Shown here: piece after piece, positions 1 through 11,724 of the stretch
Position numbering within the stretch: position 1 is the first letter of the stretch
How the letters are laid out: every line of letters starts with the position of its first letter
Assembly (NCBI GenBank): GCA_936432065.2
Contig: OW386288.2
Coordinates: 18,278,706-18,342,705 of the forward strand
DNA: 64,000 nt
DNA from: Rutpela maculata
Taxonomy: Eukaryota > Arthropoda > Insecta > Coleoptera > Cerambycidae
Direction of reading: 5' to 3'
Position numbers and translations under genes: made by a program
The notes under the pieces: model-generated
Databases searched by the model: none
The model's input: the letters and a program-made list of their open reading frames with translations, nothing else
Told to the model about the DNA's origin: nothing

Positions 1-1195
1 AAACGGCTTTCGTCAAGTATCTCGAAAAGTATTACTTTATCGAAAAAATGTTACATACCAATTACAGAAAGTACAACCTGGGAATTAATTATATTTTTTG
101 TTTATTTATGTAGGATTAATAATTTCGGAGATATTTAAGCTTATATTTGGTATCCAAGTGTTTCGAAATTACCTTTAAAGTTTAAAATGCAGTTTTTTCT
201 AAAGCAAGTGCTTTAAATAAGCAAAAAAAATTGAGCATCTTAATGAAAAACTGTATTTGAGATAATTTTTTTAAATTACTGGCTAATTAGAGTAACAAAA
301 TGGCGACCTTTTTATATAAAAAAATATAAATACGCACATTTTTCCGTCATAACTTCTTTATTTCTTATGCTACAGGAACGAGTAAAAAATAATTGGAAAG
401 CGCAGTTAATTGTCTTTAATTTCATTTCTTAGCATGCGTGACGTAGGTGTCACAATTTCTGAGATATTTAACATTTAAACTGCATTTTTCGTCCTATGAA
501 CGTTCGGACACCATTTGTAAACTTTCATATGTCCGAAACTATTAAATCTATGTAAATAAATAAACTAGCGAAATTCATTATCAGTTTATGAGCTTTATTT
601 TTGGTCTCTATCCATTTTTCAATAAAACTAATATTTATTGAGATACTTGGAAAAGGAAAAAAAATACGTTTCATCGAAAATACCTTTATAGTTTAAACTG
701 TATTTTTTTTAAAGCAAGTGCTGTATACAAACAAAAAAATTTGAGCATCTACGTCATGCTATATATTAATGAGAAACAGTGTTTGAAATTCCTTTTTTTT
801 TAATTACTGGCTAATTACAGTAACAAAATGCGACGTTGTTATTAAAAAAATGTGTAGACGCACATTGCTTCGGTCATAACTTCTTTGTTTTTTATGCTAC
901 AAATACATATACAAATAAAAAAACAGTTGAAAGCTTAATTAATAACCTAGTATTCTACATAGGTGTCACCTTGACGTTGGTGTCACAGTTTCTGAGATAT
1001 TTAACTCTCACTCTAAATAATTATCTTATGAACACTTGGATGCTAAATGTAAACTTAAATATTTCCGAAATGATTAATCCTACATCAATAAACAAAAAAT
1101 ATAATTAATTCCCAGTTTGTACTTTCTGTAATTGGTCTGTAACATTTTTTCGATAAAGTAATACTTTTCGAGATACTTGACGAAAGCCGTTTGGA
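1..1195. repeat. ~515-bp tandem repeat, two degenerate units plus an inverted end
   Basis: Two head-to-tail units can be read. The block starting with a GAAATTACCTTTAAAG-like motif near 165 recurs near 675 and begins again near 1193, giving a period of about 510-520 bp. Shared internal landmarks are GAGCATCT, ATTACTGGCTAATTA, CGGTCATAACTTCTTT and TTTCTGAGATATTTAA. Bases 1-170 are also the reverse complement of about 1020-1195, so the left edge is inverted against the end of the second unit. This may be a satellite-like array or the edge of a fold-back element cut by the window. The 90-codon open frame at 836-1108 lies inside the repeat and shows nothing protein-like. Confidence 0.6.
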
Positions 1196-1339
1196 AATAC
1201 CTTTTTTTTAAGCTAAAATCGCAATTTTGAAGTCGTTATAACTTAAAAACTATCAATTTATCTGAAAAATTGCATAGAACCCTTTCTTCTTAAAATTTGA
1301 TTTTACTTCAGCTCAAATAAATATATATATATTTTTAAG

Positions 1340-1365
1340 TGCCACCCCCTGAGAGGGGGGTGGCA
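1340..1365. repeat. Short GC-rich hairpin
   Basis: TGCCACCCCC is followed by a short loop and its complement GGGGGTGGCA, in otherwise AT-rich DNA. No gene is adjacent. Nothing else is recognised between 1196 and 1720; the small open frame at 1448-1654 looks like chance. Confidence 0.5.
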
Positions 1366-1722
1366 TCCATCCCCTATAAATTAGCAAGCCACTGCACAAT
1401 ATAGAAACTTTTCTATGAAGCATTTACTATCATACTGCCAAAAATGAATGAAATCCGTTCAATATGACATTATTCCGAAGTTTTGCATATTTTTTACCTC
1501 TAGGTACTGTACTATTAGTTGTAGAAAGTTTTTCTTTAATTCATTCTTCTCATTATTTGATGTACTTCAAATCATTTTATGTAAATTTTTGTTGCGTAGG
1601 AAAAAGTTATTGACGAAAACTACAAAATACAGGTTTAAGATTCCCCATGAATGAAAGACAGCATTTGTTTCATTTGAACAATGTACAGGGTTGTTCATTG
1701 TATACTGACCGCCTTTATATAT

Positions 1723-2207
1723 GTTATTATTGGAAATAAAACAAAAAGTTTCGTATAAAAGTTGTAGGGTTGTATCTATATTTTTTTAAATGCAATTAAG
1801 AAAACATAGGTTACGTGATATAACAATGAAGGCTATTTTTTAAATGGAAAACCATGAATGTGTTTACATATTCTTTTAGATCTTTTTCTTTGATTTCAAA
1901 TATATAAAAAAATAAAAAAAGAAAAATAATAATAATAAAATAGTTAAAAAATTCGGTACACCAATTCCATGGCCACTAAATAGCCGTGATTTAACACCTT
2001 TGCATGCATTTTTGAGGTGGTTATAAAAAAGATCTAAAAGAATATACAAAAACATACAGGGTTTTCCATTTAAAAAACAACCTTCATTGTTATGTCACGT
2101 CACTTCATTGTTATGCAAGTAATTGTTTTTCAATTGCATTTAAAAAATATATACATATACAACCCTACAGCTTCTCTACGAAACTTTTTTTTATTTCCAA
2201 TAATAAC
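1723..2207. repeat. Inverted-repeat (MITE-like) element
   Basis: A left arm at about 1723-1888 is the imperfect reverse complement of about 2027-2207. The outer ends read GTTATTATTGGAAATAAA and its complement. The arms contain ACAATGAAGG and AGATCTTTTT-type blocks, and the spacer is A-rich with no open frame. No clear target duplication is seen. Confidence 0.6.
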
Positions 2208-2225
2208 AAAAACAAGCTAAAAACG

Positions 2226-2955
2226 TACTCTTCGCCAATTTACTCAGCTTTTTATATATAATTGTTACACATTCTATAGGATACTCTTCTCAGTCTTCTT
2301 GTAAATAATGTTAGTTTTTGGACATCCTAAATTTTGTGATACCACCTTTGTTGTGAAAAAAATTATATGAAAAAAAAATGAAAAAAATGTCCAACCTGTG
2401 TGGGATTCGAACACGGGACCTTTGGATTGCAAAAAGCTTTAGCCGCTGCGCCACCACATATTGCTACGAAAATTGATTGTCTGTGATATACCTATATCTT
2501 TCGACAATCATACGTATTTCAACTCGTACTTCTATGAAATATATATTAGTAAAATTCATAAACAAAAAAAATATATTATGGAAATAATATTTTGCAAGAT
2601 TTCCATTTTAGTACAAGCGAAAAAAATTAAGAGAATTTTTTTTTAAATTAAATAATTAATAACTTTTTTATTTACCGATCGATTTTCTTCAAAAACAATA
2701 GGGTTCTTCTTCTAGCTAACACTAACTTACTTTCTAAATTTCAATACAATCGGACTTTTCTTTCTTAAGTTATCGTGCTTACAAGAAACGTGACGGACGG
2801 ACAGACGGACAGACGGACAGACGGACATTTTGAAAGTTGTTCAGAATTCGTTCACTAACACAATGATATGAAATTTTTTTCTCTACGAGCGATATTTACG
2901 ATTTTAGAAATGTACCCATCAAATACAATATACTCTTCGTTTTTGCGAAGAGTAT
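2226..2955. mobile_element. Short element with tRNA-like promoter and TACTCTTCGC/GCGAAGAGTA ends
   Basis: The left end TACTCTTCGC recurs as GCGAAGAGTA at the right end. The right end itself forms a hairpin (TACTCTTCG, loop, GCGAAGAGTA), followed by a poly-G run. Inside are a tRNA-like region (see separate entry) and a GACGGACA microsatellite at about 2790-2826. A 20-bp copy of the left end recurs alone near 6431. The combination could be a tRNA-derived SINE or a non-autonomous DNA element; I cannot decide which. Confidence 0.45.
2386..2455 (-). promoter_or_regulatory. tRNA-like pol III internal promoter (A and B boxes)
   Basis: On the minus strand, TGGCGCAGCGG (2443-2453) matches an A box. 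GTTCGAATCCC (2402-2412) is an excellent B box at the spacing found in a tRNA. T-rich tracts follow downstream and could terminate pol III. The T-stem and acceptor stem pair poorly, and the anticodon loop cannot be placed cleanly. It is therefore more likely a tRNA-derived repeat head or pseudo-tRNA than a working tRNA gene. Confidence 0.5.
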
Positions 2956-3232
2956 AATAAGGGGGGGGGGGGTCAATATATAATGAATAAACTGTACAAG
3001 TCAAGATATGAGTAATTTTGATTTGATGCTACTTGAACCAAAGAAGAATGCAATGTTTTGAGCAAAAAATCAGGCCTAGTGTTACAGTTGAAAAAATATG
3101 CAAACAGCCTCCGGGATACTCATCAGGCTTCATGGTTTTGTCGTCAGTAATGAACACTTTCAACAGCAGCAAGTCGAAATTCAAGAAATCTTGCACAGTT
3201 TCCTTTCTTACCATATTGTATTTCTCGTCCAC

Positions 3233-4798
3233 AGTACAGCGCCTTGTTTTTTTAATGATTAGTAACAGGCTAAATTTTAGTGAGTAGCTTTGTTTTGACG
3301 AGACGCCCAACTTTTCTCTCTGTGAAAATTCTCTGTAGTGGTAGCTAATAGCTGCGCTTGGGTGTATATATGTCGATTGGGTGATTGTTAAAATTTGATT
3401 AGTAGCGGTTAGTTTTTTAGTTAGATCTTGAGATAATTTGATAAAATACACGAAAAAACGTTTGTCCTACAAAATCGATGGTTTGACCCTCAAACATGTC
3501 CAAGGTCAAAAAAATGATTAGTAACCAGCTGATTTTTTTACTATTGCTTAATAAATGTTTTTAAAATGAAATGGCCACATTGTCCTACAAATTGAATGGT
3601 TTGTTTTTCCAGTCCTACGCTCGGAAATTAGTAACAACCTAATTTTCATTTTTTTTCTCTTGGGAATAGAGTGTGGAACACGATTTTAATAATGTCAAAA
3701 AAAAGAGGGATATATTGATAAAAAATTAAAAACACTTATTTTGGAATTTCATTCCATAGGTAAAGTTTTATATTATTTTTCATTCGTTAAACATTTGTTA
3801 AAGAGTTTGTTTTTCGGTTGTCTTGCGCGAGTTAATTATAATAAACTCCGTGTTTGTCCACAACAACATATTGCCAAAATAATTTGACAGGTTGTCGGAT
3901 GGTCTAATTCGTGCGAAATAAATAGTGACTATGAAGTGTTTTTTATGCAATTTACTGTGGAAAACATAATTTTAAGGAAAAAAGAGATGCCATTAAACAA
4001 TTTTCTAAAGAAATTTTCCTCTTGTAGTCGAACATTTAATAAAATATATAAAAGTGCATGAAAAATTCAAATATTCACAACGAATGTAAATTTGTAAATT
4101 ATGGTTTAAAATCAAGGGAAATGTTGTTTTTTGATAATCTGAATGTATGTACCAAATTTGGTAGATATCAGAATTCCGCTTAAGTAATAAAAGTATATTA
4201 ATTTACCAAAACCGCAATTATAAAATAATTCGTTATTTAAAATAATTTTTGTCGGACTAGCGATACATACCAATTTTTTTGCAGGACACTATTTTATTTG
4301 GGCATAGAATACACTAACCTATCATGTGTTATCTTTGTCCTACAGTTACTAATGAGAAAAGTGTTACCGTGGAACTGACAATTTCCGAACGTAGGACTGG
4401 AAAAACATACCATTCAATTTGTAGGACAATGTGGCCATTTCATTTTAAACACATTTATTAACCAATAGTAAAAAAATCAGCTTGTTACTAATCATTTTTT
4501 TGACCTCGTTATTTGGACATGTTTGGGGGTGGGGGACGTTTCGGTCAAACCATCGATTTTGTAGGACAAACGTTGTTTCGTGTTTTTTATCAAATTATCT
4601 CAAGATCTAACTAAAAAACTAACTGTTACTAATAAAATTTTAACAATCACCCAATCGACATAAATACACCCAAGCGCAGCTATTAGATACCACTACCGAA
4701 AATTTTCGCAGAGAGAAAAGTTGGGCGTCTTGTCAAAACGAAGCTACTCACGGAAATTCTGCCTGTTACTAATCATTAAAAAGAAAGGGCGATGTACT
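3233..4798. repeat. Fold-back element with ~420-bp inverted arms
   Basis: The arm at 3233-3645 is the reverse complement of about 4370-4798 with scattered differences. Landmarks are ATGATTAGTAAC near both outer ends, GTAGGACAA/TTGTCCTAC and CCAATCGACAT. The 700-bp centre (about 3650-4370) has no convincing open frame. The small open frames at 3029-3451 (-) and 3033-3287 (+) straddle the left edge and are not recognised. Confidence 0.7.
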
Positions 4799-5994
4799 AT
4801 TCATTTTAGTCTCGCAGAAAAACAAATTTGATGGCTAAATTCCAGATGAAATGAGGTTTTAGAAACTGAAAATATTTTTGCAATTGAATGCAGCTTTCAA
4901 ACTCGAAAAAAATTATGCAGCATTGAGGGTGGACCAGTGTATTTATCGAACATCACCAAAGTTGCAACAAATAAAAGTTTTAAAAAAGTTGTACCACTTT
5001 TCTAGGGTTGAAATTATTTCATAATAGAATGAGATGTTTATCTCTGAATTAGCAAATTTGCCTTGAAATAAACAAAACAAAAGCACCTTTTTAACTAAAT
5101 GATTAACCAAAATTGAGACTCAGCAGATGAAACTCAAAAAGATTTTTTTAAAAACCTGTATCTTGAGAAATTAATATTTCTTATATTAGGATTCCATCTT
5201 GTTTTCATTCATAGTTTCTCCGGTGATTGTAAAGGATATGCATATTAGCAAACTCACCTTTTACCATTGCGAAGAATAAACGTAAAATCAAAACAAGATT
5301 TTAAATTGTCACATTTAGTCTAAAGCATTCCTCTAAACAAATAAAATTCGCAACAACAACGACGTTTTCAAAGTAGAAAATGTAGACATAATAAACCAGT
5401 TGAAATTCGAATCGCAGGGAGCCCTGCGGGCTGCGGCCTGGGTCAGCAGCACACATTACGTTTCGACCCTAAGGAAATAAGCCAAAGATGGTGCGGGCGT
5501 TTTCTATCCTGACGGCTGATGTATGTTCGGGTTGGTCTATTCCCTGATATTTATTGTGTACTTAAGTGGAACGAGATACGTTGCCTGCACCATCGCCAAC
5601 GCTCTATTATCTAAACAAAAACCGCATAAAAACGCACACGTAGTTCTGGACGGGTCTAGGAAACGTCGATGGATTTACGAGTGGTGATATTAATTACACA
5701 ATACGTCAACTTTCATCAAGAGAAACCTTACAACATGATATAAAATATATCTGCGCTTGTTTTGTTATAACTAAAGCATGCCAATAACTTGATTATGAAG
5801 CCTGAAAGACATCTTTAGGTCAGTCATTACACATTTTAGGTAGTTTGTAACAATAAATTATACCGCAATCTTATGTATAATACCTTTGATAAGTACCAGA
5901 ATTTATCTATAGAACAGTAAGCTAGCTAAGAAAATAAAAGAACAATATACTTATTAATGTGCTAATCAAAAAATCAAAATCAATTGCAAGAACA
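4799..5994. other. No gene seen; one GC-richer patch
   Basis: No repeat structure or protein family is recognised here. Bases 5395-5660 are clearly GC-richer than the surroundings, with an AGGGAGCCCTGCGGGCTG stretch, and might be an exon or mobile-element fragment. No open frame of useful length supports that. Confidence 0.4.
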
Positions 5995-6378
5995 ACACAG
6001 GTCTACAAAAAAAAATATATCTGCTCCAAGGACTACACCTTAAGTATTTTTGTGTGCTGAAACCGAATTTTCTATTTAAAAAATTTTCTACCGCGTAGAT
6101 TTTGAGTAAATCTCGGTATTTTATTTATAGTCCTTGGAGCAGAATTTTTTTTGTGCACAAGTATTTATTTTCGATTTAAAAACTTTCTACCGCGCGGATT
6201 TCGAGTAAATCCCGTTTTTTATTGTCAAAATACGGTTTTTTGAAAATTTTTAACATTTACTCGAAATCTACGCGGTAGAAAATTGTTTAAATTGAAAATT
6301 CGGTTTCAGCACACAAAAATACTTAAGTCGTGATAGGTTTAGTCCTTGGAGCAGAACATTTTTTTTTTAGACTTGTGT
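5995..6378. repeat. Inverted-repeat MITE
   Basis: The ends ACACAGGTCTA and AGACTTGTGT are inverted. Inside them TCTGCTCCAAGGACTA is repeated in inverted orientation near 6020 and 6345, and as a further copy near 6131. A second inverted pair surrounds the motif TCTACCGCG(T/C)(A/G)GATTT. There is no coding capacity. Confidence 0.65.
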
Positions 6379-6793
6379 AATTGTGGGGACTTATTAAATT
6401 CTGAAAGAGAAGCAAACTAGTGGAAGCATTATACTCTTCGCCAATTTACTGAAGGTGGCTAATACTTCTGGAGACCGTTAGGAGGTGCTAGAATTTACGT
6501 TTTGCGCCATGGAATTATTTAAAATATGATTAGCCGATTTGAATTACAGAAAACTTATCGCTAGACCCGGGAAGGGGTATTAGATTTTTCGCGAAGAAAG
6601 CGGGCCATCTTCATTGTGATGTTTCAGTTAATTATTGAATTATAATACTTATAGTGGTATTAAAAAACGGCAATTCTAAGTGGAGGGTAATTCAAATACT
6701 GGAGTAACGTTAAATTTTAATCAAATAATCATAGAAACAAAGTAAACAGTATTTTGTGGCTTTATGATAAAAAATCGCTCACTAGGAAATCAC

Positions 6794-8701
6794 TACTTCC
6801 ACATCCAAATTTCTTCACCAACTCTCTTTCTACCTAGGTCCCCTAATTACCCCCACCCCATTATTAAAGGGGATGACAACGGGGGTGATAATAGCTGATT
6901 CCAAAAAAATTGAAACCTTTGCTTCTCGTATATATACTAAATCTCAATTTTATGAATTCTCGCTTGCTTTACCTATTGACCCCATTTTCCCTCCAACCCT
7001 CCAACGGAACAAGATCAAAATATAATATAGTTCCAGATCTGGTTATAATATATGGTGTAATAAAGGACCCCCCACACCACAAATGAAAATCCGGCACCTA
7101 TCAAATTTCTCCAATTTTTCATGTTGTTCTACTGATCCAGTAGATCAATATGCAGTCCCAAAAACACACCCTTTGTGGGGACGAAAAGCGCCTATATACA
7201 TTTAACAATGCTTCTACAGTTGAAGGATCTGACTTACATTTAGATACCCTTCCACCCTTTTCCACTCCCCCCGGGTGGTGAAAATCACTTTCACGCCTGC
7301 ACAGCGGTATTTTTGTTCTTTTTTTTGTGTTTGTATCTTTAAAAAATGGTGCAAAAATCACCATAAGGCTTTTCCACCTTTTTAGACGCTGCTTCTCAAC
7401 AAGGCGGCAGCACAGTGGTTCCAAAAGTGTTCCAAAAAATTTATGGAACCACTCAGATGAGTAGTACATCTCAAAAAAAGGTGCAGCAATGACTCTGAGC
7501 CAATCCTTGACCATTTTCCAACCTTACCAAGGGGTGAAAATCACTTTCACTGCTGCATAGTGATATCTTTCTGGAAAAAAGTTATGGAACTGCTCAGTTG
7601 AGCAGCAGGCCTCAAAAGATAGTGTAGCAATTATTGTGAGCTACCCCATAATGCTTTTTCATCTCTTACGGGAGGTGAAGATGACTTTCACCTTTGTACA
7701 CCAGTATCTTTCTTATGGAATCATTCAGATAAGTACTACATCTCAAGAAAGGTGTAACAATTACTCAGAGCCGCCTCCTAAGCTTTTTGTGCCCCACGCG
7801 AGAGTAAAAGTAACTAGAAGAACGTCTATTCAGAGTAACTGCTGAGATGTAGTACTCATCTGAGTGGTTCCATCACTTTTTTGCCAGAAAGATACAGCTG
7901 TTCCGAGGTCAAAGCTACTTTTGTCTCCCGTAGGGGGTGGGAAAGCGTTTTGATCATTGCTACACCATTTTCTTGAGGCTTGCTGCTCAATTGAGCAGTT
8001 CTATACTTTTTTTCCAAAAGATACCACTGTGGAGCAGCGAAAGTGATTTTTACCCCTCAGATGAGTTGGGAAATGGTCAGGGATTGGCTCAGAACCACTG
8101 CTGCACCTATTTTTGAGATACACTACTCATCTGAACGGTTTCATAATTTTTTTGGAACAATAATACTGCTGTGCAGTTGATTTATTGGGAATCACCCCCT
8201 GAAGGAAAAGCGTTAGGGGGGTACTTCAGATTGATTTTTGCACCGCCTTCAAAAGTCTTCTGTTCAACTAAGCAGTTTCATTATTTTTTTGGAAAATACC
8301 GCTGGGCAGCAGTGAAAACAATTTTCACCTCCCATAAGGGGTGGAAATGGTGGAAGTCAGATCCTTCAACTGAAAGACACAAATATTTTTTTATAGAAAT
8401 TTAGTTGTTAGATGTGCACGAGCGCTCTTCACCCTCATAGAGGGGTAAAAGTGGTAGAAGGGTGTGTTTTTGGGATTCGTGTCCTTTGAGACTTTTGATC
8501 TATTTGATCAGTAGGACAGCATATCAAAAATTGGAGAAATTTGATAGATACCAGATTTCCATTTGTGGTGTGCGGTGTCCTTTTAAATCAATATCATAGA
8601 CTGTTCCAGATTAATTGTGTGTACAAAAAAAGGTTACGCCTATTTGAACAAAAAAAAATCTAGATTTTTTGCCATTACTGTACTTTTACGACATGGAAGT
8701 A
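6794..8701 (+). mobile_element. Repeat family A, copy 1, split by a nested insertion
   Basis: This copy starts with TACTTCCACATCCA and ends with ATGGAAGTA. Its flanks match the other family A copies: the CAACGGAACAAGATCAAAAT block near 7000 and the CCTATTTGAACAA block near 8640. The family sequence breaks near 7055 and resumes near 8588, so another element landed inside it. Intact copies elsewhere in the window are about 600-660 bp. Confidence 0.65.
7055..8587. mobile_element. Nested fold-back element with internal subrepeats
   Basis: The outer ends are inverted: AAAGGAC.CC...CACACCACAAATG on the left against its complement near 8560-8587. The interior is built from degenerate subunits of roughly 130-150 bp carrying CACTTTCAC, GCTCAGATGAGTAGTACATCTCAA and similar blocks. 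These run in one orientation on the left half and the opposite orientation on the right half. It interrupts family A copy 1, so it is the younger insertion. The open frames at 7119-7514 (-), 7636-7845 and 8171-8404 are accidents of these repeats. Confidence 0.65.
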
Positions 8702-9060
8702 ATTTCAGTTTATTCAGAATACAGCTGTGAATTCATACAGGACTGACATCAAATAATTATAGTGGAGGAACAAGACATTAAATCGTTGAAATTATTCATA
8801 CCGGTAGATCGGTGGCACAAAATTAGACCATATATGCAGATGTAACTTTACATACTTTTCTCTTGAGAATATTGGGAGCGATTTGTATACACACAAAGAG
8901 AATAATTCTGCAGCGAAAAATTTTCAAACATCTCTTGCCATATGCACTACGCAGTGACCTGCAACAAAAAAACAAATATATTAAATCCATTTTATTGTGA
9001 GCAGAAGGACGTCTACAAAATTAAGATTAACATTAACACAGCTGAAGTTTTCCTCCAACC
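8702..9060. other. No gene seen
   Basis: AT-rich sequence between family A copy 1 and the Cys-rich protein remnant. Codons upstream of 9061 do not continue the protein family convincingly. Confidence 0.4.
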
Positions 9061-9570
9061 TACTTCAAGCCATCGCAGATGCCGGAGTGAAGTGCCTAGT
9101 AGCTCTGTATGGAGGAGACTACAATGAGAATACTCTCCAGAGCCTGCGCTATAATTTTTTTTGAAAACAGCCGCCTCCGCTTGCCTTGTTAACCTCGCCC
9201 GTTTGCCTCCAACGGAAAATGGTGCAACATTCCACGTCTACCGAACCTACCACCAAGTTCAGAAGTGGTTGGGGGTGGAAAAAGATGCCACTCAATGGGA
9301 ATGGAAGAAGGCAGATCAGGGGCTCATTCCAACAACAATGATGAGCGAAGTGCCCCCCCCCCCCCCTCCTTATGAAATTACTATCATGCGGGTGCAAGAA
9401 TGGCTGTAGTGGAGGCGGCTGTACCTGTCTAAAAGCAGACCTGGGCACTTTGCAAATTTGGCTCCGGCGTAATTGCCGTAATTCAGATTGCCGAAGGAGG
9501 AGAAGACGACGACGACGTTTTTCAAGCTGAATCGGACGATTTCGTACCACCCACGAAGCGGGCAAAATGA
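9061..9570 (+). pseudogene. Remnant of transposon-type protein with Cys-rich tail (copy 1)
   Basis: Read across several frames, this stretch shows the C-terminal half of a protein family seen six times in the window. The blocks in order are CLVALYGG then LQSLRY (about 9090-9155), LARLPPTENG (about 9193), VYRTYHQVQKWLG (about 9238), SCGCKNGCSGGGC (about 9383), and an acidic tail ending VPPTKRAK with stop TGA near 9570. A stop after LRYNFF and shifts around the poly-C run (9353-9366) and in the Cys block break it. The spaced CxC pattern suggests metal binding, which is inference. Function is unknown. The family resembles uncharacterised repetitive arthropod proteins that I associate with mobile DNA. 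The 138-codon minus-strand open frame here is a shadow. Confidence 0.6.
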
Positions 9571-9677
9571 ACTATTCTAACCCAACAATATCTCTTGTAA
9601 ATATGCATAACATATGTATCAATAAATAAAAATGTTGAATTAATTACATTGTAAATATATTATTAATAGGCTAAATA

Positions 9678-10986
9678 TACCGGGTGTAAACGAATAGTGG
9701 GCCACCTCTGTAACTTCCTTGTTTTTAAAGATATCGGGATGAAATTTTGTATGGTGAAATTATGTAAGATTTTCAACTTCTAGAGACCTATCCGTCATAT
9801 TTATGACTTCCGGTTTCACCGGAAATGGCCCCAATAGTCTTTTCTAAATGGACCACCCTGTATGTTTTTACATTTTTGAAATAAGGATCACATTTTGGAT
9901 ACATTTATACTATTTTGAACAATTTATACAGTGTTGCACGAAAAATAATTCGAATTTTAGTTATCAATCTAGATGGCTGCGAATATGTTAAAATTAATTT
10001 TGTTCCAGTGTAATTCATATAAAAAATACGAAAACGTCAATATGTCCAATAATACATCATACAGGGTGCTGTGAACTCAATAAAATGACATTTTTCAAAA
10101 TGACTCATTTGTGTTAAATATTATGATATGGGCCACCTGGATATTTAGAAAGCTCTATTTAGTAGGGGTTAAACGGTACCAAAAGTTCCGTAATGTGTAA
10201 TCGTTACCGGCAGGAATGACAATTTTTCTTAAGAAATGTATGATTTAAATCTAACTTCAATTAAATTTTTATCAACCCTGTATATTTGTGTTAATATTTT
10301 ATGATATGCAACAAGAATGAGCCAAAGGCCCATTCTGTCTCCTGCGGAGGGTGGAATATCATAAAATATTAACACAAATATACAGGGTTGATCAAAATTT
10401 AAATGAAGTTAGATATAAATTAAAAATTTCTTAAGAAAAATTGTCATTCCTGCCCGTAACGATTACACATTACGGAACTTTTGGTACCATTTAACCCCTA
10501 CTAAACAGAGGTTTCTGAATATCCGGGTGGCCCATATCATAATGTTTAAAACAAATCAGTCATTTTGAAAAATGTGATTTTAACGAGTTTACAGCACCCT
10601 GTATGATGTATTATTGGACATATTGACGTTTTTGTATTTTTTTATATGAACTACATTCGAACAAAATTAATTTTAACATATTCGCAGCCATCTAGATTGA
10701 TAACTAAAATTCGAACTATTTTTCGTGCAACACTGTATAAATTGTTCAAAATAGTATAAATTTATACAAAATGTGATCTTTATTTCAAAAATGTAAAAAC
10801 ATACAGGGTGGTTCATTTAGAAAAGACTATTGGGGCCATTTCCGGTGAAACCAGAAGTGATAAATCTAGCGGATAGGTCTCAAAAAGTTGGAAATCTTAT
10901 CTAATTTCGCCATACAAAATTTCATCCCGATATCTTTAAAAGCAAGGAAGTTACAGGGGTGGCCTACTATTCGTTTACACCCGGTA
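9678..10986. mobile_element. Near-symmetric fold-back element, ~630-bp arms
   Basis: Arms at 9678-10307 and 10356-10986 are inverted copies around a 48-bp spacer. The ends read TACCGGGTGTAAACG and its complement, and flanking AAATA/TATTT extends the symmetry. Several internal copies of TACAGGGTG/CACCCTGTA are present, a motif common in insect MITEs. No transposase is encoded; the open frame at 10866-11096 reads through one arm. Confidence 0.8.
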
Positions 10987-11323
10987 TATTTCTTGTGGAT
11001 GTACATGGGTTTCGCTTTTATGAAAAAAATTGTCAATTTTTGGAGGGCTGTATATTGGTAACTATTGGAGCTGGTTCTGGTCTCAAATGGTAGCAAATTT
11101 CATCTACTTTAAAAACGTAAATAACATGTTTTATGAAAAAACGCATAGTTTAGGAGATATACTGAAAAAACCGAAACAATTGCGAAAATTTCGCGGTTTT
11201 TCGAGTGCTACGAAGTTAGCACTGGTCTTTCGAAGCTGCAAACTTGGATATACACTACTGGTAGTGGTCCTAACAACATATTAAAAAATCAGAACTAGCC
11301 GTTAGTTTGCGATTTTAATGTAT
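10987..11323. other. No gene seen; host of the LTR insertion
   Basis: Short flank between the fold-back element and the LTR retrotransposon. Its last four bases, GTAT, are one copy of the retrotransposon target duplication. Confidence 0.4.
11320..11323. other. Target site duplication, left copy (GTAT)
   Basis: GTAT lies directly outside the left LTR and is repeated at 15287-15290 directly outside the right LTR. Four-base duplications fit a retrovirus-type integrase. Confidence 0.8.
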
Positions 11324-11711
11324 TGTGACGTGTTTCCACCCTTAGGAAACTACCCCTTGCAAAATCCGTGGGTTCCAAGAAATTATAACAAGAGATGTCC
11401 ACTAACACACTTTATTAAATATTTACTGGATACTTCACAATACTATTATTAATTTAAATACACTTTACTGACTAAAATCACAATGTTTCTCTTTGAACTC
11501 TTAACCTCACTTTCTATACTTTCTGAACTTCTGAACTACTCGCTGAGAATGCGGTCGGTCTTTTATACCCAAAAATGACAGATCTCGATTGTTCTGTAAT
11601 GACGCCACCATTCTCTAGATCATTCCAGATGTCACCAGAACTAACTTCTGGTAGGTTTCTCGAGTAGGTGCAAATACACGACATTCATTCTAAGGGTTGT
11701 AACACATTACA
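11324..11711 (-). repeat. 3' LTR (388 bp)
   Basis: Matches 14899-15286 over its full length with four substitutions by eye and no indel. On the minus strand it holds a TATAAAA box (11561-11567) and an AATAAA polyadenylation signal (11411-11416), which here should end the transcript. Confidence 0.92.
11411..11416 (-). terminator. AATAAA polyadenylation signal in 3' LTR
   Basis: AATAAA on the minus strand lies about 145 bp downstream of the LTR TATA box, which fits the R/U5 layout of a retrotransposon LTR. The same signal sits in the 5' LTR. Confidence 0.6.
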
Positions 11712-11724
11712 CTGCCCCCTCCTT
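11712..11724 (-). promoter_or_regulatory. Polypurine tract
   Basis: The minus strand reads AAGGAGGGGGCAG immediately before the 3' LTR. That is where plus-strand DNA synthesis is primed in this element class. It overlaps the last two bases of the gag-pol stop codon (11723-11725). Confidence 0.8.

Noticed and set aside
2386..2455. Functional tRNA gene
   Set aside because: A and B boxes are good but the acceptor and T stems do not pair and the anticodon is ambiguous.
3029..3451. 140-codon minus-strand frame as a gene
   Set aside because: Half of it reads through the arm of a fold-back element and the other half matches no family I know. There is no supporting context.
7119..8404. Several 70-130 codon frames as genes
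   Set aside because: They fall inside subrepeats of a fold-back element and occur on both strands.
9149..9565. 138-codon minus-strand frame
   Set aside because: It is antisense to the Cys-rich family remnant; its Arg runs come from the acidic codons on the other strand.
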